NCBI GenBank assembly: GCA_032127875.1
Contig: JAQBHI010000014.1
Location: 1-22,757, forward strand
Reading direction: 5' to 3'
From: CADEEV01 sp032127875
GTDB taxonomy: Bacteria; Acidobacteriota; Vicinamibacteria; Fen-336
DNA: 22,757 bases
Shown piece after piece: positions 1-7,807 of this stretch (position 1 is its first letter; every line of letters starts with the position of its first letter). The notes below the pieces were generated by a model. The model saw only the letters and a list, made by a program, of their open reading frames with translations, had not been told where the DNA came from and ran no database searches. A program made the translations under genes and the position numbers.

Positions 1-447
1 CTCGCGCGCCGCGTTCCATTCGGCATCAAGACGACCGAGGCTCCGCACTATCGACGGGTCCAGATGCAGCGCGAAGCGGAAGGAGCTCCGCTGGCGCCGG
101 TGCTGGGCCGCCGCCAGCTTCGCGCGCCCCGCGCCGTGAACGACGGCAACGGTTTCGTGTTCGTGGACCACGTCGGGAAGATCTGCCCCAGCGGCTTCCT
201 GCCACTCACCTGCGGCAACGCACGGGATGTCACGCTGGCCGAGACCTACCGCGACAGCGAAGTCTTCCGCCGGCTGCGCGACCCCGAGGCGCTGGGCGGT
301 CGTTGCGGCCGCTGCGAGTTTCGCGAAGCCTGCGGCGGCTCGCGTTCCCGAGCCTTCGCCGCGACCGGCAATGCGTTCGCCGAGGATCCGCTCTGCGCCT
401 GGCAACCGGCCGCGCCGGTTGCTGTCTCGGCGACGCTGACGGCCTAG
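1..447 (+). CDS. Radical SAM/SPASM domain protein, C-terminal part (5' truncated by window edge)
   Basis: The reading frame is open from base 1 and ends with TAG at 445-447; the start lies outside the window. The visible 148 residues are a SPASM-type auxiliary Fe-S domain. A Cys sits in ICPSGF, followed by the cluster CGRCEFREACGG (Cys codons at 304, 313 and 331) and a last Cys in DPLCAW (394). The arrangement GRCGxCEFRExCGGSRxRA is typical of radical SAM maturases related to the heme d1/heme biosynthesis (NirJ/AhbD-like) and TIGR04053-type groups. The radical SAM CxxxCxxC core is not visible, so the reaction cannot be assigned. It is separated by 168 nt from the reductase operon and probably belongs to a preceding unit. 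Confidence 0.8.
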   Translation, partial: LARRVPFGIKTTEAPHYRRVQMQREAEGAPLAPVLGRRQLRAPRAVNDGNGFVFVDHVGKICPSGFLPLTCGNARDVTLAETYRDSEVFRRLRDPEALGGRCGRCEFREACGGSRSRAFAATGNAFAEDPLCAWQPAAPVAVSATLTA

Positions 448-538
448 GTCGCGGAGGCACGTTGCGTGCAGGCAGGGTGGGAGAAGCCTGCTGCGGGCCT
501 GGTGGCTGGCGAGCGACCCCGCGGCGCGCGAGAACTTT

Positions 539-557
539 GCGTATGACGGCGGTCATC
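539..557. promoter_or_regulatory. Inverted-repeat operator candidate upstream of the benzoyl-CoA reductase operon
   Basis: The sequence GCGTATGACGGCGGTCAT contains the inverted repeat ATGAC-N4-GTCAT (543-556), ending 59 nt before the bcrC start. The same 18-nt string with one difference occurs at 8700-8717, before the second operon. The 5-4-5 geometry equals that of FNR/CRP-family boxes, but the half-site differs from the FNR consensus TTGAT, and a TetR- or GntR-type regulator is equally possible. No regulator gene is in the window. Confidence 0.55.
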
Positions 558-615
558 GGGCGCATTCCGTGCGCGCCATAGAGTTGTCTTCTCGGACTCG
601 AGGGACGCAGGGGGC

Positions 616-1773
616 ATGACGGAAGCAGTCCAGGAGAGCATCGAGCGCTGCCGCGAGCTTCTCGCCGCCCCATTCGGCGACGTGGCGGGAGCCCTGAAGC
701 GGGACCACCCGGGCTCGAAGCTCGTGGGCTGCTTCCCCGTCTACACGCCCGCGGAGTTGATCCACGCCAGCGGTGCGCTCCCGATCGGCGTCATCGGCGG
801 CGGGAACCAGATCGAGATCGCGCACGCCGATTCGCGCTTTCAGTCCTTCGTCTGCTCGATCGTCAAGAGCAGTCTCGAGCTCGGGCTCACGCAGCGCCTC
901 GAGGCTCTGGACGCCATGCTGTTCCACTCCATCTGCGATCCCGCGCGCAACCTGGCGAGCGTCTTCAAGCGGAACTTCCCCGGCATCCCAGTCGAGTATC
1001 TGCACCTGCCGCAGAACATGGGACCGCGGGCGGACGGCTACCTGGTGGCGGAGTACCGGCGTTTGCTGCTGGCGCTGGGCGAGTTGACGGGGACGCCGGC
1101 GACGGACGCGAGCCTCAAACGCAGCATCGCCCTCTACAACCGCGCCCGCGGCCTCGTCCGCGCGCTGTATCGTCTCCGCTCGGAGGCGCCCGAGAAGCTC
1201 TCGGCAGCCGACTGCTACGTGCTGGTCCGGGCTGGCACGCTGATCAGCGTGGAGGAGCACGTCGCGATGCTCGAGGCCGCGCTGCCGGCCCTCGACGCCC
1301 GCCCCGCAAGGCCCAAAGACAGAATCCGCGTCGTGCTCGAGGGCTCGTTCTGCGAGCAGCCCCCGCTGGAACTCCTGGAGCGGATCGAGGAGGCGGGTTG
1401 CTACCTCGTCGACGACGACTTCCTGCTCGGCTGGCGTTGGTTCCGGAGCGACGTCCGCCCGCACGGCGATCCGCTGCGGGCCATGGCGGGCGCCTACCTC
1501 CATGGCAGCGTCTATTCGGGCGTGAAGCACGACCTCCGCGAGCCGAAGGCGAAGCACCTGCTCGACAAGGTGCGCGAGCTGCGCGCCGACGCCGTGCTGA
1601 TCCTGGCGGCGAAGTTCTGCGAGCCCGCGCTGTTCGACTACGCCCTCTACCGCAGGGCCCTGGACGCGGCGGCGATCCCCCATCTGTTCCTGGAGTTCGA
1701 GGAAAAGATGTGGATCTTCGACCACGTCCGCACCGAGGTCGAGACGTTCGTGGAGTCGATGCTCTTCGCATGA
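616..1773 (+). CDS. bcrC: Benzoyl-CoA reductase subunit C (BcrC/BzdN-type, HgdB family)
   Basis: A 385-aa protein of the 2-hydroxyacyl-CoA dehydratase D-component (HgdB) family, close in length to known BcrC. The family hallmarks are a GCFPVYTPAELIHA block (res 38-51), FVCSIVKSS (Cys80), HSICDPARN (Cys107) and AAKFCEPALFDY (Cys335). Those three Cys are the expected ligands of the subunit's [4Fe-4S] cluster. Together with subunit B it forms the ring-reducing module that takes electrons from the ATPase module and reduces benzoyl-CoA to the cyclohexadiene stage. The ATG at 616 follows a GCAGGGGG purine tract. It is the first gene of the operon and ends 7 nt before bcrB. The two following ATPase genes and the dienoyl-CoA hydratase make a benzoyl-CoA reductase far more likely than a 2-hydroxyacyl-CoA dehydratase. 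A substituted benzoyl-CoA substrate (for example 3-methylbenzoyl-CoA) cannot be excluded. Confidence 0.85.
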   Translation: MTEAVQESIERCRELLAAPFGDVAGALKRDHPGSKLVGCFPVYTPAELIHASGALPIGVIGGGNQIEIAHADSRFQSFVCSIVKSSLELGLTQRLEALDAMLFHSICDPARNLASVFKRNFPGIPVEYLHLPQNMGPRADGYLVAEYRRLLLALGELTGTPATDASLKRSIALYNRARGLVRALYRLRSEAPEKLSAADCYVLVRAGTLISVEEHVAMLEAALPALDARPARPKDRIRVVLEGSFCEQPPLELLERIEEAGCYLVDDDFLLGWRWFRSDVRPHGDPLRAMAGAYLHGSVYSGVKHDLREPKAKHLLDKVRELRADAVLILAAKFCEPALFDYALYRRALDAAAIPHLFLEFEEKMWIFDHVRTEVETFVESMLFA

Positions 1774-1780
1774 GGCGCCT

Positions 1781-3055
1781 TTGAACGAGAACCCGGGCTA
1801 TCAGGAGCAGATGCATCTCCTCCAGAAGGAGATGATGGGTCGCTACTACGCGGAGCTGACCGCGGCCGCCGAGGGCAGCGGCCAGAAATCGGCATACATG
1901 CTGGTGTCGGGGAACCCGGTGGAGCTGGTGCGCGCGTTCGACCTGTTGCCGGTGTTCCCCGAGGTCAACGCGCTGCAGCTCGCCGTCAAGAAGCAGGCGC
2001 TGCCCTTCATCCAGAAGGCCGAGGAGATGGGCTACTCGATCGACAACTGCGCCTACGTGAAGGCCGACATCGGCTGCTTCATGAACGGGCGCAAGACGCC
2101 CTTCGGCACCATCCCGCTGCCGCAGCTGATCCTGTGCAACTACGTCGGCTGCAACGTTTACCTGCAGTGGTTCGAGCACCTGGCCGAGTACGACCCGGCG
2201 CCGGTCTTCAATCTCGACATCCCGTTCGTGCGCACCGACTCGGGCGAGCCCTCGGCCGAGGACGTAACCTACGTCGTGCGCCAGCTCGAGGACCTGGTGG
2301 CGCTGTGCGAGCGCATCACCGGGAAGAAGCTGGACCGGGAGAAGCTGCGCCGGATCGTGGAGCTGTCGGGCCAGACCGGCGAGCTGTGGTCGAAGATCAA
2401 GGCGCTGACACAGCGCTCGCCGTCTCCCTTCGACGCCTATTTCGACTCGGTCACGCTGATGGCGCCGCTCTATTGCCTGCGGGGCACCGAGGAGTGCCTG
2501 AGGTTCTTCGAGACGGCCTACGCGGAGCTGCTTGCCAAGGCCGAAGCCGGCGTCGGGCCGCTGCCCGAGGAGCGCTTCCGCGTTGTGATCGAAGGACCGC
2601 CACCATGGCCGTACCTGCGCACATTCCGCGACATGTTCTCCAAGTGGGGCGCGGTGGCCGTCGCCTCGACCTACTCGACGGTGGGCGGGCTGTGGGAGTT
2701 CGGCTTTCGCCACGACCCGGACAGGCCCATGGAGTCGATCGCCAGCCACATGCTGCAGTGGAACCTGACCAACCGGAACTTCCTTCAGCGCTACGAGCAG
2801 ATCCGCCGCTACCTCGAAGAGTGGAGCGCCGACGCCCTGGTGATCCACTCGGTCAAGAGCTGCCGGCTGTTCTCGGCGGGCCAGGGCGACATGCGCGAGT
2901 ACTTCACCAAGGAGCTGGGCATCCCCACGCTGCTGGTGGAGTCGGACATCGAGGACCCGCGCTACTTCTCCGAGGCCCAGATCCGGAACCGCGTGGACGC
3001 GTTCTTCGAGTCCCTCGAGCACAAGCGCGCGGTGGCCGCGCAGACGACGCGATGA
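1781..3055 (+). CDS. bcrB: Benzoyl-CoA reductase subunit B (BcrB/BzdO-type)
   Basis: A 424-aa protein paired with the upstream subunit C. Characteristic blocks are NCAYVKADIGCF (Cys90, Cys99), LCNYVGCNVYLQWFE (Cys119, Cys124), VIEGPPPWPYLRTF, VGGLWEFGFRHDP and IHSVKSCRLFSAGQ (Cys361). The last two match the B subunit rather than the C subunit of class I benzoyl-CoA reductases. The start chosen is TTG at 1781, 7 nt after the bcrC stop, because the N-terminus then aligns with family members; the first ATG would be ten codons later (1811). The stop codon overlaps the start of the next gene (ATGA at 3052-3055), so translation is probably coupled. The length and the gene order C-B fit both bcrCBAD and bzdNOPQ clusters. 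Confidence 0.85.
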   Translation: MNENPGYQEQMHLLQKEMMGRYYAELTAAAEGSGQKSAYMLVSGNPVELVRAFDLLPVFPEVNALQLAVKKQALPFIQKAEEMGYSIDNCAYVKADIGCFMNGRKTPFGTIPLPQLILCNYVGCNVYLQWFEHLAEYDPAPVFNLDIPFVRTDSGEPSAEDVTYVVRQLEDLVALCERITGKKLDREKLRRIVELSGQTGELWSKIKALTQRSPSPFDAYFDSVTLMAPLYCLRGTEECLRFFETAYAELLAKAEAGVGPLPEERFRVVIEGPPPWPYLRTFRDMFSKWGAVAVASTYSTVGGLWEFGFRHDPDRPMESIASHMLQWNLTNRNFLQRYEQIRRYLEEWSADALVIHSVKSCRLFSAGQGDMREYFTKELGIPTLLVESDIEDPRYFSEAQIRNRVDAFFESLEHKRAVAAQTTR

Positions 3056-3870
3056 GCGGGCTCTACGGCGCGGGCGTCGACGTCGGCTCCACGCAGACGA
3101 AGGCGATCATCCTCGACGCCGAGCGACGCGTCGTCGGCCGCTCCATGATCGACACCGGCGCCAACGTCACGCGCGCGGGCGAGCGCAGCTTCGCGGCGGC
3201 CCTCGCGGCCTCCGGGCTTGTGCGCGAACAGGTGGCCTACATCGTGGGCACGGGCTACGGCCGCTACAAGGTCACTTTCGGCGACGCGCAGGTGACCGAG
3301 ATCAGCTGCCACGCCCGCGGGGCGAGCCTGCTGTTCCCCGGCACCCGCACGGTCATCGACATGGGCGGCCAGGACGCCAAGGGCATCAAGATCGGCGAGC
3401 TCGGCGATGTGAAGGACTTCGTGATGAACGACAAGTGCGCCGCCGGGACCGGCCGCTTCCTGGCGAGCGCCGCCGAGGCCCTCTCGCTCTCGCTCGGCGA
3501 GATCGGCGCGCTGTCGCTCGAGGCCCGCAACCCCGTCAGGCTCTCGACGGTCTGCGCCGTGTTCGTCGAGTCCGACATCATGTCGTATCTCGCCCAGGGC
3601 AAGAGCGTCGAGGACATCCTGGGCGGCGTCCACAGCGCCATCGCGGCCCGCACCATCGCCCTGGTCCGGCGCGTGGGGATCGAGCCCGAGGTCACCTTCA
3701 CCGGCGGCGTCTCGATGAACGTCGGCATGCTTCGCGCGCTCGAGGACAAGCTGCAGCTGCCGCTCAACGTGAGCCCTGAGTCGACCTTCGTGGGAGCGAT
3801 CGGCGCCGCGCTGTTCGCGCTCGAGCGCGCCGCGGCGCGCAACGGCGCCACGACCGAGGCGGCCTCATGA
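3052..3870 (+). CDS. Benzoyl-CoA reductase ATPase subunit (BadF/BadG/BcrA/BcrD family), first copy
   Basis: A 272-aa ASKHA-fold ATPase that couples ATP hydrolysis to electron transfer into the ring-reducing subunits. The motifs are complete: phosphate-1 GVDVGSTQTK (res 8-17), EISCHARGA (83-91), phosphate-2 VIDMGGQDAKGIKI (101-114), cluster Cys129 in NDKCAAGTG, cluster Cys168 in STVCAVFVESDI, and adenosine motif FTGGVSMN (216-223). The two Cys per subunit bridge a [4Fe-4S] cluster at the dimer interface in this family. It is third in the C-B-x-x order, hence the BcrA/BzdP position. At 272 aa it lacks the long extension of Thauera-type BcrA, so bzd- or mbr-type naming may be more apt and the A versus D label is left open. 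The start overlaps the bcrB stop by 4 nt. Confidence 0.82.
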   Translation: MSGLYGAGVDVGSTQTKAIILDAERRVVGRSMIDTGANVTRAGERSFAAALAASGLVREQVAYIVGTGYGRYKVTFGDAQVTEISCHARGASLLFPGTRTVIDMGGQDAKGIKIGELGDVKDFVMNDKCAAGTGRFLASAAEALSLSLGEIGALSLEARNPVRLSTVCAVFVESDIMSYLAQGKSVEDILGGVHSAIAARTIALVRRVGIEPEVTFTGGVSMNVGMLRALEDKLQLPLNVSPESTFVGAIGAALFALERAAARNGATTEAAS

Positions 3871-4664
3871 GCTTCGTGGCCGGCATCGACATCGGCTCCA
3901 AGGCCACCAAGGCCGTCGTGCTCGACGCCGAGCGCCGGATCCTCGGCACCGGGCGCGCGAAGACGCGGCCCGATTTTCCGGGCGTCGCGCGGGAGGCCCT
4001 TGAGCTGGCCCTCGCGGCCGCGGGCCTGGGCCCGGACGCCGTGACCTACGTCGCCACCACGGGCCTGGGCCGCTACAACGTGCCGTACCGCGACCTGCAG
4101 ATCACCGAGATCACCTGTGCGGCTCGCGGCGCCGCCTTCCTCTTCCCCGCCACCCGCTGCGTGCTCGATGTCGGGGCCCAGAGCACGCGCGCCATCAAGC
4201 TGCGCGAGCTGGGGAAGGTGAAGGAGTTCAAGTCCAACGACAAGTGTGCGGCCGGCGCCGGGGGCTTCCTCGAGCGCGCCGCGCGCTACCTGGAGGTGCC
4301 CCTCGACGAACTCGGCGCCCTTTCGCTCCAGGCGAGCGTCGCGCAGCCCATCTCCAGCGTTTGTGCCGTGCTTGCGGAGTCCGAGATCATCAATCACATC
4401 AGCTCGGGCCAGCCCGTCGAGAACATCGTGCGGGGCATCCACGACGCGCTTGCCAACCGGGCCATGACGCTGCTCGCGCGCGTGGGACTCGAGCCGGAGC
4501 TGACGCTGGTCGGTGGCGTCGCGCGCCAGGCCGGCGCGGTCAAGGCGCTCGAGGTCGTGGCCGGCATGCCCGTGAACGTGCCGGCGGATCCGGAGAGCGT
4601 CGCGGCACTAGGCGCCGCGCTGCTGGGCCTGCAACGCCTGGAAAAGCGGACCACGGCCGCCTAG
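3867..4664 (+). CDS. Benzoyl-CoA reductase ATPase subunit (BadF/BadG/BcrA/BcrD family), second copy
   Basis: A 265-aa paralogue of the preceding gene, overlapping its stop by 4 nt (ATGA at 3867-3870). Phosphate-1 GIDIGSKATK (res 6-15) and both cluster cysteines (Cys127 in NDKCAAGAG, Cys166 in SSVCAVLAESEI) are kept. The phosphate-2 motif reads DVGAQSTRAIKL (101-112) instead of the DMGGQDAKGIKI of its partner, and GTG in the Cys loop has become GAG. Class I reductases normally have two non-identical ATPase subunits, so this is the other half of the heterodimer. The divergence suggests the two nucleotide sites are not equivalent. It fits the BcrD/BzdQ position by gene order. Confidence 0.8.
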   Translation: MSFVAGIDIGSKATKAVVLDAERRILGTGRAKTRPDFPGVAREALELALAAAGLGPDAVTYVATTGLGRYNVPYRDLQITEITCAARGAAFLFPATRCVLDVGAQSTRAIKLRELGKVKEFKSNDKCAAGAGGFLERAARYLEVPLDELGALSLQASVAQPISSVCAVLAESEIINHISSGQPVENIVRGIHDALANRAMTLLARVGLEPELTLVGGVARQAGAVKALEVVAGMPVNVPADPESVAALGAALLGLQRLEKRTTAA

Positions 4665-4675
4665 GAGCAAGCGCC

Positions 4676-6175
4676 ATGCTGGTTCCCCTCACACCCCTCG
4701 AGTTCTACCGCCGGAGCCGGCGGCTCTTCCCCGGCAAGGCTGCGGTCGTGGACCAGGGCCGCAGGCTCGGCTTCGCAGCCCTCGCCGAGCGTATCGAGCG
4801 TCTTGCCGGCGCCGTACGAGCCTTGGGCCTCCGGCCGCATGAGATCGTGAGCTGGCTCGGTCCCAACACTTCCGAGTTGCTCGAGGCCTTCTACGGCATC
4901 CCGCTCGCCGGCGGTGTGATCCACCCCGTGAACCCACGCCTCGCGCCCCTCGAGATCGCCGAGCGCTTGAACGACGCGGGCGCACGCATCCTGTTCTTCC
5001 ACGGCAGCGTGGCACCGGCCGTGCGCGAGATCGTCGGGAACCTCAAGGCAGTGGAGGAGTTCGTGGTGGTCGATGGGGACGAGGCGGGCCTGGGCTTTCC
5101 GGCGCTGCGCTACGAAGCCCTGCTCGAGCACGCCCGCGCCTACGCCCCCGACCTTTCGGGACTCGACGAGAACGCAGCCTGCGCGCTGTTCCATACCAGC
5201 GGCGGAGCCACGAAGCCGCGCGGGGTCTCGCTCTCGCACCGGACGCTTGCGCTCCACGCGCTCTACGCAGCCATCGCCACGGGCCTGCGCGAAGACGACA
5301 CGAGCCTCTGCTCCGTGCCCTTCGCGTACATGAACGGCGGCGGCAACCCGCAGCTCAACCTGGCCGTGGGCGCGACGTCGGTCCTGGCGCGCCAGAACGA
5401 CCCCGACACGCTGACCGGTCTGCTCCGCAAGGAGCTCCCGACGTTCTGGATCACCGCGCCCAGCGTGCTCGGGCGCGTGCTCCGCGCGCCGGCGCTCGCA
5501 GCGCTGGAGCGCTCGAGCCTGAGGCTCGTACTCGTGGGCGGCGCGCCAGTTCCGCAGGCACTTCTGGCGGGGGCCGAGCGCGGCCTCACGCAGCGCTGCG
5601 TCGAGGTCTATGGCCTCACCGAGACCTCGCCGTTCGTGGCCGTGGGCGGCCGCCCGGTGCTCGGGATCGAGGCGGCCGTGGTCGACGAGAGCGGCCGCGA
5701 GGTGGCGGCTGCGGCGGTGGGCGAGGTCGTCGTGCGCGGCAACGGGATCATGACGTCGTACCACCGCGACCCGGAGGCCACGCAGGAGGCGCTGCGCGAC
5801 GGCTGGCTCCACACTGGCGATCTCGGCGCGGTCGACGCCCACGGCCTGTTGCACATCGTGGGCCGCCAGAAAGACGTCATCCTGATCGACGCACGCCGCG
5901 TCGCGGCCCGGGAAGTCGAGGCGGCCCTGCTCGAGCATCCCGACGTTCGCGAGTGCGGCGTGATCGCCTCGCCCGATCCGGTCCGGGGCGAGGCGCCCGT
6001 GGGGCTGGTGGTCCTGCGCGAGGGCGCGCGGCTCACGGAGGCGGAGCTGCTCGAGCACGCGCGGCGCCGCCTGGGCGCCACGCTGGCCCCGGTGCGTATC
6101 GAGTTCCTGCGCAGCCTGCCCAGGAGCGAGGGGGGCGAGTTGTTGAAGACGGAGCTGCGGACGCTCTACGCGTAG
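4676..6175 (+). CDS. AMP-forming acyl/aryl-CoA ligase-like protein with atypical catalytic motifs
   Basis: A 499-aa ANL-superfamily protein. The ATG at 4676 follows TAGGAG by a good spacing, 11 nt after the ATPase gene. Recognisable motifs in order are A3 TSGGATKPRGV (res 174-184), A5 YGLTET (312-317), A7 GWLHTGDLG (376-384) and A8 GRQKDVI (396-402). Context suggests activation of an aromatic or alicyclic carboxylate to its CoA thioester in the cytoplasm. Three core motifs are unusual. A3 lacks the TTG-x-PKG pattern, A8 continues with LIDARRV where GGxxV is expected, and A10 reads PRSEGGELLK with Glu488 where the adenylation-essential Lys normally sits. The gene is intact with no frameshift. 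It may be a ligase with altered chemistry, may work only in the thioesterification direction, or may have lost ligase activity. Confidence 0.75.
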   Translation: MLVPLTPLEFYRRSRRLFPGKAAVVDQGRRLGFAALAERIERLAGAVRALGLRPHEIVSWLGPNTSELLEAFYGIPLAGGVIHPVNPRLAPLEIAERLNDAGARILFFHGSVAPAVREIVGNLKAVEEFVVVDGDEAGLGFPALRYEALLEHARAYAPDLSGLDENAACALFHTSGGATKPRGVSLSHRTLALHALYAAIATGLREDDTSLCSVPFAYMNGGGNPQLNLAVGATSVLARQNDPDTLTGLLRKELPTFWITAPSVLGRVLRAPALAALERSSLRLVLVGGAPVPQALLAGAERGLTQRCVEVYGLTETSPFVAVGGRPVLGIEAAVVDESGREVAAAAVGEVVVRGNGIMTSYHRDPEATQEALRDGWLHTGDLGAVDAHGLLHIVGRQKDVILIDARRVAAREVEAALLEHPDVRECGVIASPDPVRGEAPVGLVVLREGARLTEAELLEHARRRLGATLAPVRIEFLRSLPRSEGGELLKTELRTLYA

Positions 6176-6184
6176 AGGACAACC

Positions 6185-6940
6185 ATGGATCTGAAGGACA
6201 AGACGGCATTCGTGACCGGGGCCGGCCGCGGCATTGGCCGCGCCATCGCGCTGACGCTCGCCCGCGAGGGCGCGCGCGTCGCAGTGGCCGACGTGATGGG
6301 CGAGAACGCCGAGGCGGTGCAGCGCGAGATCGAAAGCGCGGGCGGCCGGGCGCTCGCCTGTCGCGTGGACGTGACGCAGCGCGCCGAAGTGGAGGCCGCG
6401 GCGCAGGCGGCGGCCGCAAGCCTCGGCCCGATCGAGATCCTGGTCAACAACGCAGGCTGGGACCGCGTCCAGCCGTTCCTCCAGAGCGAGCAGGACGCCT
6501 GGGACAAGATCATCGACCTCAACTTCCGCGCGCTGCTGTACACCTGCAAGGCCGTGCTGCCCGGCATGATTGAGCGCGCAAGCGGCGGCAAGGTGGTGAA
6601 CATCAGCTCGGACGCCGGCCGCGGCGGCTCTCTCGGCCAGGCCGTCTACTCGGGCACGAAGGGCGCGGTGATCGCCTTCTCCAAGACGCTGGCCCGCGAG
6701 ATGGCGCGCCACAAGATCAACGTCAACGTGGTGTGCCCCGGGCTGACCGACACGCAGCTGTTCGCGGACTGCCGCGAGCAGGCACCGAAAGTGATGGACG
6801 CCGTCACCAGGGCCATCCCCTGGGGCCGGCTGGGCAAGCCTGAAGACGTGGCCGAGGCCGTCGCCTTCCTGGCTTCGCCGAAGGCCGACTACGTGACGGG
6901 CCAGACGCTCTCGGTGAGCGGCGGCCTGACCATGATGTGA
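6185..6940 (+). CDS. Short-chain dehydrogenase/reductase, BadH-like (2-hydroxycyclohexanecarboxyl-CoA dehydrogenase type)
   Basis: A 251-aa classical SDR with the NAD-binding TGAGRGIG (res 11-18), the NNAGWD motif, catalytic SSD...YSGTK (Tyr-x-x-x-Lys) and VCPGLTDTQL. The C-terminus GQTLSVSGGLTM is shared, as far as I remember, with BadH of the cyclohexanecarboxylate pathway. It probably oxidises a hydroxyacyl-CoA intermediate with NAD+. In a benzoyl-CoA pathway the usual 6-hydroxycyclohexene-carbonyl-CoA dehydrogenase is a zinc-type alcohol dehydrogenase, which is absent here. This SDR may therefore replace it or serve a more reduced branch. The start ATG at 6185 lies 9 nt after the ligase stop, with GAGGACA upstream. 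Confidence 0.8.
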   Translation: MDLKDKTAFVTGAGRGIGRAIALTLAREGARVAVADVMGENAEAVQREIESAGGRALACRVDVTQRAEVEAAAQAAAASLGPIEILVNNAGWDRVQPFLQSEQDAWDKIIDLNFRALLYTCKAVLPGMIERASGGKVVNISSDAGRGGSLGQAVYSGTKGAVIAFSKTLAREMARHKINVNVVCPGLTDTQLFADCREQAPKVMDAVTRAIPWGRLGKPEDVAEAVAFLASPKADYVTGQTLSVSGGLTMM

Positions 6941-6948
6941 GGAGCGCG

Positions 6949-7797
6949 ATGAGCCAGACGCAGGCGATCGACTTCATGTACTACGTCGCGACGCCGGAGT
7001 TCATCTCCCGCTGGAACGAGGCCAAGAAGGGCGAGCTGTTGTGCCGCATGGAACGCGCCATCGGCGGCCTGCCGCAGTTCCCTTCCATCGACGCCATGCT
7101 CGCGCAGATGGACGAAGCGGGGGTCGAGAGGGTCTTCATCACCCAGACCAAGATGTGGTCGTACCGGAACAAGTGGATGTACATGGACACGAGCCTCGAG
7201 GACGTCGCGCAGTACACGCGGCGCAACCCCGAGCGTTTCTCGGGCCTGGCCGGCTACAACCCGTTCCGCATCAAGGAGAGCCTGGCCGAGATCGAGCACG
7301 CAGTGAAGAACCTCGGCTTCAAGGGCGTCTACGTCCACATCTACGGCTTCGACATCGCGATCCACGACAAGAAGATGTACCCGCTCTACGCCAAGTGCGC
7401 GGAGCTGGGGGTGCCCGTTTCGCTGCAGGTGGGCCACGTGCTCGAGGGCATGCCGAGCGAGCACGCCCGCCCCATCTATCTCGACTACGTGGCCTGCGAC
7501 TTCCCGGAACTCAAGCTGATCGGCGCCCACACCGGCTGGCCCTGGGTCGAGGAGCTGATCTCGGTCTGCTACAAGTGGGACAACGTCTATTTCGGCGTGG
7601 ACGCGTGGATGCCCAAGTACCTGAAGCCCGAGGCGATCCAGTTCATCACGAGCCGCATGGGCCAGGACCGCTGCCTGTGGGGGACCAACGGGCTGCCCTG
7701 GAAAGAGAGCTTGAGACAGCTCGACGAGATCGGGCTGCGGCCGGACGCCAAGCGCAAGCTGCTGCGCGACAACGCCGTCGAACTGTTCCGCCTCTAG
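6949..7797 (+). CDS. Amidohydrolase-2 family protein with degenerate metal site
   Basis: A 282-aa TIM-barrel protein of the Amidohydrolase_2 (ACMSD-like) type, recognised by the spacing of IDxxxx at the N-terminus, FKGVYVH, the late-strand IGAHTGWPWVEE block and the terminal DNAVELFRL. Family enzymes bind a divalent metal through an N-terminal HxH, two later His and an Asp. Here the HxH position reads DFMYY (res 8-12), His163 and His194 are present, and the Asp is replaced by Asn247 (WGTNGLPW). A classical metal-dependent hydrolase or decarboxylase activity is doubtful. The ATG at 6949 is preferred over the upstream GTG at 6937 because AGGAG at 6940-6944 precedes it. It sits between the SDR and the dienoyl-CoA hydratase, so a role with ring-derived CoA esters is likely but unspecified. 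Confidence 0.7.
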   Translation: MSQTQAIDFMYYVATPEFISRWNEAKKGELLCRMERAIGGLPQFPSIDAMLAQMDEAGVERVFITQTKMWSYRNKWMYMDTSLEDVAQYTRRNPERFSGLAGYNPFRIKESLAEIEHAVKNLGFKGVYVHIYGFDIAIHDKKMYPLYAKCAELGVPVSLQVGHVLEGMPSEHARPIYLDYVACDFPELKLIGAHTGWPWVEELISVCYKWDNVYFGVDAWMPKYLKPEAIQFITSRMGQDRCLWGTNGLPWKESLRQLDEIGLRPDAKRKLLRDNAVELFRL

Positions 7798-7807
7798 GAG
7801 GTCCAAA

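Noticed and set aside
553..3022. Minus-strand open frames (553-1725 and 1244-3022) opposite bcrC and bcrB
   Set aside because: Shadows of the reductase genes; no domain, no Shine-Dalgarno, incompatible with the operon on the plus strand.
616..3055. Assignment as a 2-hydroxyglutaryl/lactoyl-CoA dehydratase
   Set aside because: The same protein family, but the BcrB-type blocks (VGGLWEFGFRHDP, SVKSCRLFSAGQ), two ATPase genes and the dienoyl-CoA hydratase in one operon fit a benzoyl-CoA reductase instead.
4661..6712. 683-codon minus-strand open frame opposite the ligase and SDR genes
   Set aside because: Spans two real plus-strand genes, has no motif and a composition typical of antisense frames; not a gene.
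6937..6948. Upstream GTG start for the amidohydrolase-like gene
   Set aside because: It would overlap the SDR stop and place the AGGAG ribosome-binding site inside the gene; ATG 6949 with AGGAG at 6940-6944 is better.
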